DNA of 64,000 bases from Casp-actino8 sp964563545 (GCA_964563545.1 CAZLXB010000001.1:1-64000), one strand, 5' to 3'; shown: positions 42,303 through 50,563, numbered from the stretch's first letter. The notes: a model not told the origin generated them from the letters alone. A program made the numbers and translations.

Positions 42303-42318
42303 TTCACCGCGAATTCAC
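42303..42318. promoter_or_regulatory. PHO-box-like direct repeat upstream of ppk1
   Basis: Two TTCAC units are spaced 11 bases apart on the plus strand, the same TTCAC-N6-TTCAC pattern as at pstS but in the opposite orientation relative to the gene. It lies 19-34 bases before the ppk1 GTG, close enough to overlap the promoter, so its effect could be activation or repression. Confidence 0.5.
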
Positions 42319-42336
42319 GCGGGTTTCGTCAGCGGT

Positions 42337-42606
42337 TCAGACGAGTTCTTCGTCGAACCCGAGATCCCATTCGACAGTGACGTTCTCGCGCTCGGCGTCG
42401 CGCATGATCCGCTCGCGGTTCCGCTTGAACTGCGGATCGCTGTAGGGAAGGAGCACGAGACGGGCCAGAGCACGTGAACGGAATTCGTCCACGAGGGTGC
42501 GATCGCCGTAGTTGCTCACGATGTCCCAATGGGGTGCCACCGGTCCGAGGAACACCACACGGACATGGGCCCGGGGGGGTTCATTCGTCACATGGACATC
42601 GGACAT
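42337..42606 (-). CDS. hypothetical small protein
   Basis: An 89-residue soluble protein I do not recognise. It has a beta-strand-like core (HVRVVFLGPVAPHWDIVSNYG) and a charged helical C-terminal half (DPQFKRNRERIMRDAERENVTVEWDL split around Arg/Glu-rich helices). ATG 42606 is set by AAGGAG seven bases upstream; a longer in-frame start at 42708 has no such site. It lies just upstream of ppk1 on the same strand with 52 bases between, so it may be cotranscribed. Confidence 0.6.
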   Translation of the reverse strand: MSDVHVTNEPPRAHVRVVFLGPVAPHWDIVSNYGDRTLVDEFRSRALARLVLLPYSDPQFKRNRERIMRDAERENVTVEWDLGFDEELV

Positions 42607-42872
42607 CGCTACTCCTTCATCTTCGGCCGCTCCAGCCGGAGCTGTCGGGCCGTCACTGCTGGTCAGAAACACGCTACCGGCGGGTTTCGACTGTGAGAAC
42701 CGACACATAAGTCCTGTTCAGCCCGACCTGACTGGCACTGGACCTTGACCGATGCTTGACTGCAAATGGCTGGGAACTCCGACATGGTGTCGATCGTCAG
42801 ATCGCCATGGAGAAGCGACCGGCTTCTCAGCGGGCGAAGCGGGCGGAAACCAACTTCGCACAAGGAGAAGGA
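42607..42872. other. 266-base intergenic region between divergent genes
   Basis: This is the longest space without a gene in the window. It separates the 89-aa gene (minus) and whiB (plus). Two overlapping-phase TTGAC hexamers occur near 42745-42755 that could be -35 elements toward whiB, but no convincing -10 partner is seen. The ribosome-binding site of whiB (AAGGAGAAGGA) is at its right end. No hairpin or riboswitch-like structure was recognised. Confidence 0.4.
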
Positions 42873-43154
42873 ATGAATCAGAACATCACACCGGACATTC
42901 TCGTCGACGAGGACTCAGCCACCGGCTGGATGGCCCTCGGTGCCTGCCGGGCATATCCCGCGAACATGTTCTTCCCGAGCGATGGCGTCGGCGTGGACCG
43001 GGCCCGCAAGATCTGCGCCACCTGTCAGGTCACGTCACAGTGTTTGGAATACGCCCTCGAACATCACATCGACCACGGTGTGTGGGGTGGTTGCTCCGAG
43101 CGTGAGCGCCGACGCATCAGCAAGCGCCGCCGTATCGGCGTCCGCGCCGTCTGA
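42873..43154 (+). CDS. WhiB family Fe-S transcriptional regulator
   Basis: A 93-residue WhiB protein. Cluster cysteines are in LGACRAYP, then KICATC with its CxxC and SQCLEYA; the GVWGG turn and the basic ERERRRISKRRRIG tail follow. ATG 42873 was chosen over the upstream ATG 42756 because AAGGAGAAGGA lies directly before it and the shorter form matches the family. It is the second of three whiB genes in the window and is followed by tatA on the other strand. Confidence 0.92.
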   Translation: MNQNITPDILVDEDSATGWMALGACRAYPANMFFPSDGVGVDRARKICATCQVTSQCLEYALEHHIDHGVWGGCSERERRRISKRRRIGVRAV

Positions 43155-43177
43155 ACAGCGGGAAACCAAGACGGGTA

Positions 43178-43351
43178 CTACTCGGTCTTGGCGTCGTCGT
43201 CCTTCGCGCCCTCGGACAAGCCCTTCTTGAATTCCTTCTGGGCCTGACCGAGATTGCGGGCCAACTTCGGGATCTGCGATCCGCCGAAGAGGACCAGCAC
43301 CACGACGAGAACGATGATCACTTCCGGACCGTCAAAGAAACCTGCGAACAT
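43178..43351 (-). CDS. tatA: Sec-independent translocase subunit TatA
   Basis: A 57-residue protein found by reading the minus strand. It has the TatA fold: an N-terminal membrane helix (EVIIVLVVVLVLFGGSQIPK) ending in the conserved FGxxxxP hinge, an amphipathic helix (LARNLGQAQKEFKKGL) and an acidic tail (EGAKDDDAKTE). It forms the pore for folded, twin-arginine proteins. No tatC or tatB is next to it; it stands alone between whiB and the formiminotransferase gene. Confidence 0.9.
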   Translation of the reverse strand: MFAGFFDGPEVIIVLVVVLVLFGGSQIPKLARNLGQAQKEFKKGLSEGAKDDDAKTE

Positions 43352-43407
43352 GTGGGCAGGCTAGCACCCACCCCCGATCCGTCCCGATCGGGTGGCAAAG
43401 TGGGCTG

Positions 43408-44226
43408 GTGCTCGAGTGCGTCGCCAACATCAGCGAGGGTTGCGACCCGCACCTGCTCGGTGCGCTCCGGGCAGCGGGGGGCGCCGACCTGCTCGACGTT
43501 CATTCCGATGTTCACCACCATCGGAGCGTTTTCACCACGATCGGCGAGGAAGCCGTGCGAGCGCTCGCAACCGAGGCGATCCGGACGCTCGACCTGGGAA
43601 CTCATGTGGGTGTGCACCCTCGACTCGGCGTGGTGGACGTGGTCCCCTTCGTTCCCCTCGCCGGATCGACCATGCAGAACGCGCTCGATGCACGCGATCG
43701 TTTCGGCGAATGGATCGCCCACACGCATGCGGTTCCGGTGTTCTTCTACGGACCCGATCCATCGAGTGATCGCCAGTTACCCGACATCCGCCGCCTCGCC
43801 TGGAGGTCGTTGACTCCCGATCTGGGTCCAAACGTTCCGCATCCGACGGCTGGTGCCGTGTGCGTGGGAGCACGTCCGACACTCATCGCGTACAACGTGT
43901 GGCTCGATTCGCTGCTGTCGACCGATGACGCGGCCCGTCTTCGCCAAGACATTCGCGGTGACGGCATCCGAGTTCTGACCCTCGAAGTCGAGGGACGAAC
44001 GCAGGTGAGCATGAATCTGGTCGAGCCACACCGCATCGGACCCGACATCGCCTATGCGCGTGTCGACGAAGCGGCGACACGTGTGAATACACAGGTGACC
44101 CGCGCCGAACTCGTCGGTCTCGTCGAGGAGGAAGTTCTACGCCGAATACCGGAAACGGAATGGAAGCGTTTGGATCTGGATCAAGAGCGCACGATCGAGT
44201 CGCGCGTCGCGCGGATCAGGCGGTAG
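43408..44226 (+). CDS. glutamate formimidoyltransferase-like protein
   Basis: A 272-residue formiminotransferase-domain enzyme, which passes a formimino group from formiminoglutamate to tetrahydrofolate. The N-terminal domain has CVANISEGCD, DVHSDVHHHRSVFT and GTHVGVHPRLGVVDVVPF; the C-terminal domain has GARPTLIAYNVWLDS and QVSMNLVEPH. No cyclodeaminase domain is fused. GTG 43408 follows CAAAGT by six bases. No histidine-degradation genes lie nearby; it may serve one-carbon metabolism. It overlaps the convergent whiB by 11 bases. Confidence 0.88.
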   Translation: MLECVANISEGCDPHLLGALRAAGGADLLDVHSDVHHHRSVFTTIGEEAVRALATEAIRTLDLGTHVGVHPRLGVVDVVPFVPLAGSTMQNALDARDRFGEWIAHTHAVPVFFYGPDPSSDRQLPDIRRLAWRSLTPDLGPNVPHPTAGAVCVGARPTLIAYNVWLDSLLSTDDAARLRQDIRGDGIRVLTLEVEGRTQVSMNLVEPHRIGPDIAYARVDEAATRVNTQVTRAELVGLVEEEVLRRIPETEWKRLDLDQERTIESRVARIRR

Positions 44227-44473
44227 CGGTGCGACGCCCGGCCTGGGCGCGCTGACGGCGCAGGCGACGGCGCTCGCGCTCGGACAAGCCACCCCAGATA
44301 CCGAACTTCTCACCGTTCACGAGGGCGTATTCGAGGCACTCGCCACGAACCACACAGCCGCGACAGACTTCCTTGGCCTCACGGGTGGATGCGCCACGCT
44401 CGGGGAAGAAGAGGTCCGGGTCGACGCCCAGACAGTTCGCGCTTTCCTGCCAGTTCTGTTCGTTCTCGTCCAT
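44216..44473 (-). CDS. WhiB family Fe-S transcriptional regulator
   Basis: An 85-residue WhiB protein. The cysteines are in SANCLGVDPDLFFPERG, then EVCRGC with CxxC and GECLEYA, followed by FGIWGGLSERERRRLRRQR. The ATG at 44473 gives the standard family length. It overlaps the end of the formiminotransferase gene. It is one of three whiB genes in 36 kb. Confidence 0.93.
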   Translation of the reverse strand: MDENEQNWQESANCLGVDPDLFFPERGASTREAKEVCRGCVVRGECLEYALVNGEKFGIWGGLSERERRRLRRQRAQAGRRTATA

Positions 44474-44621
44474 CGGACTGCCTCGAGATCCCGACCTACC
44501 GGCCGCTATGCCGGCACCCCCGGTACCGGAACTACAACGGTGTCATTCTTGCCGAGAAATCTGCACTGTGCAAGAGGAGATTACGCGTCACCCCAGCGTG
44601 GCGCCTTCGTCGGTACACGCG

Positions 44622-45131
44622 TCAGTGCGCGGTACCCGACCGAAAGAAGGGATTCAGAGGTGGCTCACCCGATCGCCAACGAGTCAGGCCATCACCATCG
44701 GGACCCTGCTGTCCGCGCTCGAGAGCGGTGATGGTGGCGACCCGGTTGTTGAGGTACACAGCCTCTTCGTCCGTGGCCTCGGGATCGACCCAAACGGCGA
44801 CGATCAGACACCATTTCCCCATGTCAGAGGGGGTGAATCGCCCCGCTGCGTACGACAGGACGCCTTCGGCCACACCGGCCTGAGCCGCACCCCAGGTGAG
44901 GCGGGCGTGCGTGGGATTGGCGATGGCCGCCTTGTTGACGAAGAGGGTGGACGGCTCGCAGGGAACTCCCGGCTGATACACGCACAGGAACGGAACGTGA
45001 CCAGCCGACGGGGTGGCCAAAGCGGTGCTGAACGCGGTGCCAACCTGACCATCGCGGTGTCCGAGGATCGTGTTGATGTGCGCGGCATCGGCGCCGGCAC
45101 CGCTGAAGCCCTCGCCGATCTCGACGCTCAT
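44622..45131 (-). CDS. fae: formaldehyde-activating enzyme (Fae) family protein
   Basis: A 169-residue protein matching Fae, which condenses formaldehyde with tetrahydromethanopterin. The matching segments are IGEGFSGAGADAAHINTILG with the catalytic-type histidine at residue 18, TAFSTALATPSAGHVPFLCV, TLFVNKAAIANPTHARLTWG and AAQAGVAEGVLSYAAG. The C-terminal half keeps the strand IVAVWVDPEATDEEAVY and adds a proline-rich tail. ATG 45131 overlaps the stop of the upstream 2OG oxygenase in an ATGA, so the two are translated together. Whether the cell has methanopterin is not known from this window; the cofactor could differ. Confidence 0.85.
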   Translation of the reverse strand: MSVEIGEGFSGAGADAAHINTILGHRDGQVGTAFSTALATPSAGHVPFLCVYQPGVPCEPSTLFVNKAAIANPTHARLTWGAAQAGVAEGVLSYAAGRFTPSDMGKWCLIVAVWVDPEATDEEAVYLNNRVATITALERGQQGPDGDGLTRWRSGEPPLNPFFRSGTAH

Positions 45132-45925
45132 GAGGGGACCCGCTCCCCCGGCAACCGCCCGTAACGAGAGAGCTTGAGTTCGGGTGACGAATCGGTACCG
45201 GGCTCGGTGTCGTACGCGAGGAGGGCCACGTAACGCGATTCGGGCCCGTGGATGGTGGTGACCCGATGCATGCTCCAGCGACCATTGAACAACATGAGTG
45301 TTCCGGGTGTCATGGGCTCGGTGCGCACGAGGGTCGGAGCGACGCCGTCGAGCACCGCAGCCACCGCATCCACGTTGGGGTCACTCGCGGTGCGTATTTG
45401 TTTGGCGTTCTCGAACTCGCCGCCCACGAGTGACGACTGAATGGCGAGCGACACCACGAAATCGGCCATGTCGAAGTGCCAACACAATTCGTCACCCTCG
45501 CGCATGACCGAGAGATTGAGCGCCCCGAACGGATCGCCGTATCGATGGAGCCGGTCGAGACCGAGGCATCGACGAACGAAATCCGTGAGCGGATCCCATT
45601 CGTAGAGCGCGCGAATGAGGCTTACCGGTGGGAACTGGTCGTATGCCACCACCTCGACCGAACTGTGCACGAGGCGACGGCCGGGGTGGCCGATCGGAAG
45701 CGACTCGTCAGGTTGGGTGAGATACGGCGTGGAACTCGAGCGCGAATGAAAGGCGACCGGTTCGAGGGCACGACATTCCTCGACCAGTGTTGGCAGGACG
45801 TCGGTGCGCAGGAAACCCGGGAGAATGCAGACACCCTCATCCTCGAACTGCCGACGGCAGCGTTCGGCCAGCGATGGATCGGCGATGTCGTAACGATCGG
45901 TATCGATGAGCGAACCCGGGTTCAC
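45128..45925 (-). CDS. 2-oxoglutarate/Fe(II)-dependent oxygenase-like protein
   Basis: A 265-residue cupin-fold oxygenase. The iron ligands are H150 and D152 in CWHFDMADF and H220 in WSMHRVTT; R231 (ESRYVALLAY) is the likely 2-oxoglutarate contact. The WHFDxxDFxxSLxIQ and GGEFE segments recall the HalD/BesD-type oxygenases, but the Asp in HxD points to hydroxylation or demethylation rather than halogenation. GTG 45925 follows TACTGT by six bases. It is the first gene of a two-gene operon with fae, suggesting that its reaction releases formaldehyde (inference). Confidence 0.75.
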   Translation of the reverse strand: MNPGSLIDTDRYDIADPSLAERCRRQFEDEGVCILPGFLRTDVLPTLVEECRALEPVAFHSRSSSTPYLTQPDESLPIGHPGRRLVHSSVEVVAYDQFPPVSLIRALYEWDPLTDFVRRCLGLDRLHRYGDPFGALNLSVMREGDELCWHFDMADFVVSLAIQSSLVGGEFENAKQIRTASDPNVDAVAAVLDGVAPTLVRTEPMTPGTLMLFNGRWSMHRVTTIHGPESRYVALLAYDTEPGTDSSPELKLSRYGRLPGERVPS

Positions 45926-45931
45926 GGCAAG

Positions 45932-45937
45932 ACAGTA
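45932..45937 (-). promoter_or_regulatory. -10 hexamer TACTGT for the oxygenase-fae operon
   Basis: On the minus strand TACTGT ends six bases before GTG 45925, with no ribosome-binding site. Confidence 0.6.
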
Positions 45938-45956
45938 GTGCGGTGGCGATCCGACC

Positions 45957-45962
45957 TACTCT
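45957..45962 (+). promoter_or_regulatory. -10 hexamer TACTCT for the nucleoside phosphorylase gene
   Basis: TACTCT ends six bases before ATG 45969. With the divergent TACTGT it fills the 43-base spacer. Confidence 0.6.
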
Positions 45963-45968
45963 CGAACC

Positions 45969-46682
45969 ATGCCGATCCATCTTCGTGCCGAACCCGGTGA
46001 CTACGCCCCGGCGGTTCTCTGCCCGGGCGACCCGCGTCGGGCCGAGTACATCGCCAAGACGTTCTTCGATCCGGGCGCCCGCCTCGTGAACGAAGAGCGC
46101 GGCATGCTCGGATTCACCGGGACGTTCCGCGGTCGACCGATCAGCGTCCAGAGCACCGGTATGGGTACGCCGAGCGCGGGCATCGTGTTCGAGGAACTGG
46201 TGATGCTCGGTGCCAAGCGCTTGATTCGAGTCGGGACCTGCGGCGGACTTCAGACTCATCTCCGCATGGCCGACACCGTGATCGCCCTGGCCGCGTCGCC
46301 CGACGACCGTACGCCGTTGCGATACGCAGGAATGGACGGTTTCGCCCCTTCGGCGACCTACGAACTCGTGGAGACGGCGGCTCGAATGAGTCGAGAAGTG
46401 AGCGATCGAGTGTTCGTCGGCTCGGTGGTCACGAGTGGCCTCTTCTACGACCCGGATCCCGAGACATTCGGCAAGTGGCGCGCACTACGTCACTTGGGCG
46501 TCGAGATGGAAGCATCGATGCTCTACACGATCGCCGCCGTGAAGAACGTCGAAGCATTGGCAATGATGACGGTCAGCGATGTGATCGCACCCGACGCGAG
46601 CCCCGTCCGGATCTCCGACGAGGACTTGAAGCGTGGTGTCGATCAGATGATGCAGATCGCCTGCGCGGTCGCAGTCAGCTGA
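45969..46682 (+). CDS. deoD: purine nucleoside phosphorylase, DeoD type
   Basis: A 237-residue phosphorylase that splits purine nucleosides with phosphate for salvage. It has the PNP/UDP family motifs: VLCPGDPRRAEYIA at the phosphate site, STGMGTPSAGIVFEEL, LIRVGTCGGL, and VEMEASMLYTIAA at the ribose site; the Asp of TVSDVIA is at the base site. The length fits trimeric-disc DeoD enzymes. It has a leaderless promoter and converges on mdh with six bases between stops. Confidence 0.9.
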   Translation: MPIHLRAEPGDYAPAVLCPGDPRRAEYIAKTFFDPGARLVNEERGMLGFTGTFRGRPISVQSTGMGTPSAGIVFEELVMLGAKRLIRVGTCGGLQTHLRMADTVIALAASPDDRTPLRYAGMDGFAPSATYELVETAARMSREVSDRVFVGSVVTSGLFYDPDPETFGKWRALRHLGVEMEASMLYTIAAVKNVEALAMMTVSDVIAPDASPVRISDEDLKRGVDQMMQIACAVAVS

Positions 46683-46688
46683 CGTCGA

Positions 46689-47675
46689 TCAGATGAGGCC
46701 GAGGTCGCGCACGGCCTGACGCTCATCGGTGAGTTCGGCCGTCGAGGCATCGATCTTGCCGCGGCTGAAATCGTCGATGTCGAGCCCCTGCACGATCTCG
46801 TACTTGCCGTCCTTGCACACGCACGGGAACGAGGAGATGAGACCCTCGGGCACGCCGTAGCTGCCGTCACTCGGAATTCCCATGCTCACCCAGTCGCCCG
46901 GGGCGGTACCGAGGTGCCACGAACGAATGTGATCGACGGCGGCATTGGCGGCCGAGGCCGCTGACGACAGACCACGCGCTTCGATGATGGCCGCGCCGCG
47001 CTTGGCGACGGTGGGGATGAAGGTGCCCTCGACCCACGCGTGATCGTTGACCGCTTGGTAGGCGTTCTTGCCGGCCACTTCGCAATGGAAGAGATCGGGG
47101 TACTGGGTGGCGCTGTGATTACCCCAGATGGTCATCTTCTTCACGGCCGTCACGGGCTGGTTCAACTTCTGCGCGATCTGCGTGACGGCACGGTTGTGGT
47201 CGAGGCGGGTCATGGCGGTGAAGCGACCGGCGTCGAGCCCCTTCGCGTTCTGCTGAGCGATGAGCGCGTTGGTGTTGGCCGGGTTCCCCACGACGAGCAC
47301 CTTCACGTCCTTCTTCGCGCCCCGCGCGAGCGCCTCACCCTGAGGCTTGAAGATGCCACCGTTCGCGCTCAGCAAGTCGCCGCGCTCCATACCCGCCTTA
47401 CGGGGCATGGCACCGACCAAAAGGGCCACATCGGCATCTCCGAAGGCGACATCGGCGTCGTCGGTGCAGACGACTCCGGCAAGGAGGGGAAACGCGCAGT
47501 CGTCGAGTTCCATCTTCACGCCGTCGAGCGCCTTGAGGGCCGGAGTGATTTCCAGCAACTGCAGGATCACCGGGGTGTCGGGACCGAGCATGGCGCCGGA
47601 AGCGATACGGAAAAGGAGGCTGTAACCGATCTGACCGGCGGCACCGGTCACTGCAACACGTACGGGGGAGGTCAT
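46689..47675 (-). CDS. mdh: malate dehydrogenase
   Basis: A 328-residue NAD-dependent enzyme of the citric acid cycle. The nucleotide loop is TGAAGQIGYSLLFRIA, substrate arginines are in GAMPRKAGMER and MTRLDHNRA, and the catalytic histidine is in TIWGNHSATQYPD. The sequence is of the Mdh type common in actinobacteria and eukaryotic cytosol. ATG 47675 follows TACGCT by eight bases. sucC and sucD of the same cycle lie 5 kb away. Confidence 0.95.
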   Translation of the reverse strand: MTSPVRVAVTGAAGQIGYSLLFRIASGAMLGPDTPVILQLLEITPALKALDGVKMELDDCAFPLLAGVVCTDDADVAFGDADVALLVGAMPRKAGMERGDLLSANGGIFKPQGEALARGAKKDVKVLVVGNPANTNALIAQQNAKGLDAGRFTAMTRLDHNRAVTQIAQKLNQPVTAVKKMTIWGNHSATQYPDLFHCEVAGKNAYQAVNDHAWVEGTFIPTVAKRGAAIIEARGLSSAASAANAAVDHIRSWHLGTAPGDWVSMGIPSDGSYGVPEGLISSFPCVCKDGKYEIVQGLDIDDFSRGKIDASTAELTDERQAVRDLGLI

Positions 47676-47683
47676 GGGTGGCA

Positions 47684-47689
47684 AGCGTA
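47684..47689 (-). promoter_or_regulatory. -10 hexamer TACGCT for mdh
   Basis: On the minus strand TACGCT ends eight bases before ATG 47675, with no ribosome-binding site. Confidence 0.5.
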
Positions 47690-47739
47690 CGCCCCACCGG
47701 TGTCGACGAGAAAAGTCGGGGGCCGAATGAGCCTGCGAA

Positions 47740-49650
47740 TCAGGCGCGGCCGAGGGCCTTCCAGATCTCCTGGGTGTAATACGTCATGCCGTCGCGATCG
47801 AGATGGATGCCGTCGGAGGTGAAGCACTCCCCTTGGCAGAGTTCCGCGATCAGCTGCCAATCGAGCACTTTCACGTTCGGGTAGCGATCGGGGAGCGCCC
47901 GGATCTTCGAGTTGTTCGACTCCGTCCAGCCCCGATCGACTCGCGCCGTCAGGATCACCACTTGGGGTACCGACGAGAGAGCCTGCATCATGGTGTCGAG
48001 GGTCTCGGTACTGATCGGTCCGTTCGTGCCGAGATGGATCACCGCCGCGTCCATCGTCACGCCGAGTTCTTTCAGCTGCACGAAGATCTCGGCGCCCATC
48101 TTTCCTTGCCGATCCTCGACCGCGTCAACCACCATGCCCTTTTTCTTCAGTGAGGGAGCCGCGCCCTTCATCACCGAATCACCGAGCGCGAAGACGTCGT
48201 AGTGCGGAGGCACGAACGACGTGGTCACCGCCGGCACCGATCCGTTGTCGGTCTGGTTGCCTTCGATCTCGCCGAGCACATCGGTGACCGAGTCGTTGGC
48301 CTGATCGAGGGTCCCTCGCACTTCGTTCGGGCGTAGGTCGGCGGTGACGAGACTCCCCACCGAGAAGACCGGGATGGCAACGGCCGCCACAACTGCCACC
48401 ACGAAGGTGCCTCGCCGACGCACGACACCGGGACCGGAACGGAGGAGCGACGTGATCGACTCTCGGAATCGGCGTTCGCGAATCGGAAGCTCGATCGCGC
48501 GATACGAGACTTCGGTGATGACCGCGGTGACGATGACTGCACCGACGAATTCGTGGGCGCGCAAGGTCACTCCGGTCTCGTGCCGCAGTGCCTGGAACAC
48601 CGGCCAGTGGTACAGGTACAGCCCGTACGAACGCTCGCCGACGAACTTCAGAATCGGATTGCCCAGAATGCGTCCGCTGAACGCCTTCTGGTGAGCCACG
48701 GCGGCGATCAGCAACAGCGTGCACACCGCCGTCAGCAACAAACCACCACGGAAGAGCAACGCGTCGGCATGCAGACCGTCCTCGCCCTTCAACTCCAGGA
48801 TGTGCGTGCCACGGACCAAGAGGAACAGGCCGAGCAGCCCGACCATGGCCAACGGATCGAGCAGCGGACCCTTGCGCTTCATCGGACCGCGCAAGAGTGC
48901 GAAAGGCCGCCACACGAGGGCCAGCGCGGCACCGAGGAGCAAGCCTGTAGCGCGCGTCGGAGTGGAGAGATACAGGAAGTCGACCTTGCTGAGACACCGC
49001 TCTCCGATCGTCCAGTAGGCGTCGGGTGTACGACTGCACGATCCGATCGAACCACTCGGCACGAGCAGCGCGACGAGCGCACCGATAGCAAGGGCGATCG
49101 CCGTGAACCACGCCGCGACTCGCGGCAAACGCTCACGTCCCCGCGCGAGGATCACGAGCATGATCATCGGCCACAGGACGTAGAACTGCTCCTCCACCGC
49201 GAGCGACCACAAATGGCGCAACGGCGCGAAATCGTTGACGGCGGTGTAGCCGGCCCCGATCCAGACCTGGAACCAGTTGGATCCGTACAGCGCACCGGCG
49301 ATGACGTCGCCCCGCAACGTGCCGAGCGCGTCGCGTTCGAACAGCGCCGTCCAGACGACGAGAAGCGCCATCATGACCACGAGGGCCGGCAGGAGTCGTC
49401 GGGCTCGACGCGCCCAGAACCCGGTGAGGCTCACCGACTCGGTGCGCTCGTGTTCGGCCACGAGCAACAGGGTGATGAGGTAGCCGCTGATGACGAAGAA
49501 GACCTCGACACCGAGGAAACCACCGGGTAACCACTTGGAATTGGCGTGGTAGACGATGACCGCGATGACCGCGAGCGCGCGGAGTCCATCGAGCCCGGGG
49601 AGATACGGGACCCGACTGATCTGCTGAGAGCGCGAACCGGCGGTCGTCAT
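47740..49650 (-). CDS. acyltransferase 3 (OafA/YrhL type) fused to an SGNH domain
   Basis: A 636-residue membrane O-acyltransferase. About ten helices form the acyltransferase-3 domain, with the signature YLPGLDGLRALAVIAVIVYH, GGFLGVEVFFVISGYL and FWARRARRLLPAL. The C-terminal 170 residues are an extracytoplasmic SGNH-like domain: VFALGDSVMKGA, HLGTNGP and the catalytic pair in TSDGIHLD. Such proteins acetylate or acylate cell-surface sugars. The partner polymer is unknown. ATG 49650 was chosen because the longer frame runs into metF. Confidence 0.92.
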   Translation of the reverse strand: MTTAGSRSQQISRVPYLPGLDGLRALAVIAVIVYHANSKWLPGGFLGVEVFFVISGYLITLLLVAEHERTESVSLTGFWARRARRLLPALVVMMALLVVWTALFERDALGTLRGDVIAGALYGSNWFQVWIGAGYTAVNDFAPLRHLWSLAVEEQFYVLWPMIMLVILARGRERLPRVAAWFTAIALAIGALVALLVPSGSIGSCSRTPDAYWTIGERCLSKVDFLYLSTPTRATGLLLGAALALVWRPFALLRGPMKRKGPLLDPLAMVGLLGLFLLVRGTHILELKGEDGLHADALLFRGGLLLTAVCTLLLIAAVAHQKAFSGRILGNPILKFVGERSYGLYLYHWPVFQALRHETGVTLRAHEFVGAVIVTAVITEVSYRAIELPIRERRFRESITSLLRSGPGVVRRRGTFVVAVVAAVAIPVFSVGSLVTADLRPNEVRGTLDQANDSVTDVLGEIEGNQTDNGSVPAVTTSFVPPHYDVFALGDSVMKGAAPSLKKKGMVVDAVEDRQGKMGAEIFVQLKELGVTMDAAVIHLGTNGPISTETLDTMMQALSSVPQVVILTARVDRGWTESNNSKIRALPDRYPNVKVLDWQLIAELCQGECFTSDGIHLDRDGMTYYTQEIWKALGRA

Positions 49651-49696
49651 GCGATCAACAGTCTGCCCGACTCTTCGTCGACCTCGGAGGCACTCG

Positions 49697-50557
49697 TCAG
49701 CGAAGAGCGGGGAGGCCGAGATTGGCGTAGATCTCGCGTGTCGCGGTGCTGCGATTGAGTGTGTAGAAGTGCAAGCCGGGTGCACCGGCCTCGAGCAAGT
49801 CGCGACACAGCTCGGTCGCCGCCTCCACACCCACACGACGAACATCGTCGGGGCTCTCGACGGCATCGAGTCGTTCGGCCAACCAAGAGGGGAAGGCCGC
49901 ACCCGACAACTCGGCCATGCGCTGGATCTGCGACTTGTTGGTGACCGGCATGATGCCCGGGATGACCGGCTTGTCCACACCGAGGGCGCGCAATTCATCG
50001 ACGAGTGAGACGTAGACGTCGACCTCGAAGAAGAACTGCGTGATCGCGAAGTCGGCCCGCCGGAGTTTGGCCGCGAGGAACTTGCGATCGGTGGCCCGAT
50101 CGGGAGACCGTGGATGAACTTCGGGATGGGCGGCGACCCCGACCGCGAACTTCCCCGATGCGAGCACCTCGTCGAGAAGCTCGCTCGCGTACGTGTAGTC
50201 GCTCGGTGTCGACGAACCGTCGGTCGGCGCGTCGCCCCCGAGGGCGAGGATGTTCTCGACTCCCGAGTCGGAATAGAACGCCAGAATCTCGTCGATCTCG
50301 GCTCGAACGTGACCCTGACACGTGAGATGAGCCATCGGGTTGATGGTGGTCTCCTGACGGATCCACTTCACGAGTTGTTGAGTGCGCTGGCGCGTACTGC
50401 CACCGGCGCCATAGGTGATGCTCACGAAACTCGGCTTCAGCGCCTCGAGTTCGGCCACGGCCCGACCGAGCGAGAGTTGTGCCATCTCGGTCTTGGGTGG
50501 GAAGAACTCGAACGAGAACGTGCGGCCGGCGGCGATGAGATCGGAAATACGGGCCAC
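49697..50557 (-). CDS. metF: 5,10-methylenetetrahydrofolate reductase
   Basis: A 286-residue flavoprotein that reduces methylene-THF to methyl-THF for methionine synthesis. The family motifs are FSFEFFPPKT, SFVSITYGAGGSTR, HLTCQGHV, ILALGGDAPTDG, and ADFAITQFFFEVDVY. The length fits the bacterial catalytic domain without a regulatory extension. GTG 50557 follows TAGACT by six bases. Confidence 0.95.
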   Translation of the reverse strand: MARISDLIAAGRTFSFEFFPPKTEMAQLSLGRAVAELEALKPSFVSITYGAGGSTRQRTQQLVKWIRQETTINPMAHLTCQGHVRAEIDEILAFYSDSGVENILALGGDAPTDGSSTPSDYTYASELLDEVLASGKFAVGVAAHPEVHPRSPDRATDRKFLAAKLRRADFAITQFFFEVDVYVSLVDELRALGVDKPVIPGIMPVTNKSQIQRMAELSGAAFPSWLAERLDAVESPDDVRRVGVEAATELCRDLLEAGAPGLHFYTLNRSTATREIYANLGLPALR

Positions 50558-50563
50558 GCGACG

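Noticed and set aside
40155..42380. 741-codon open frame on the plus strand opposite ppk1
   Set aside because: The opposite strand encodes a complete PPK1 with both active-site histidines; the long frame is its shadow.
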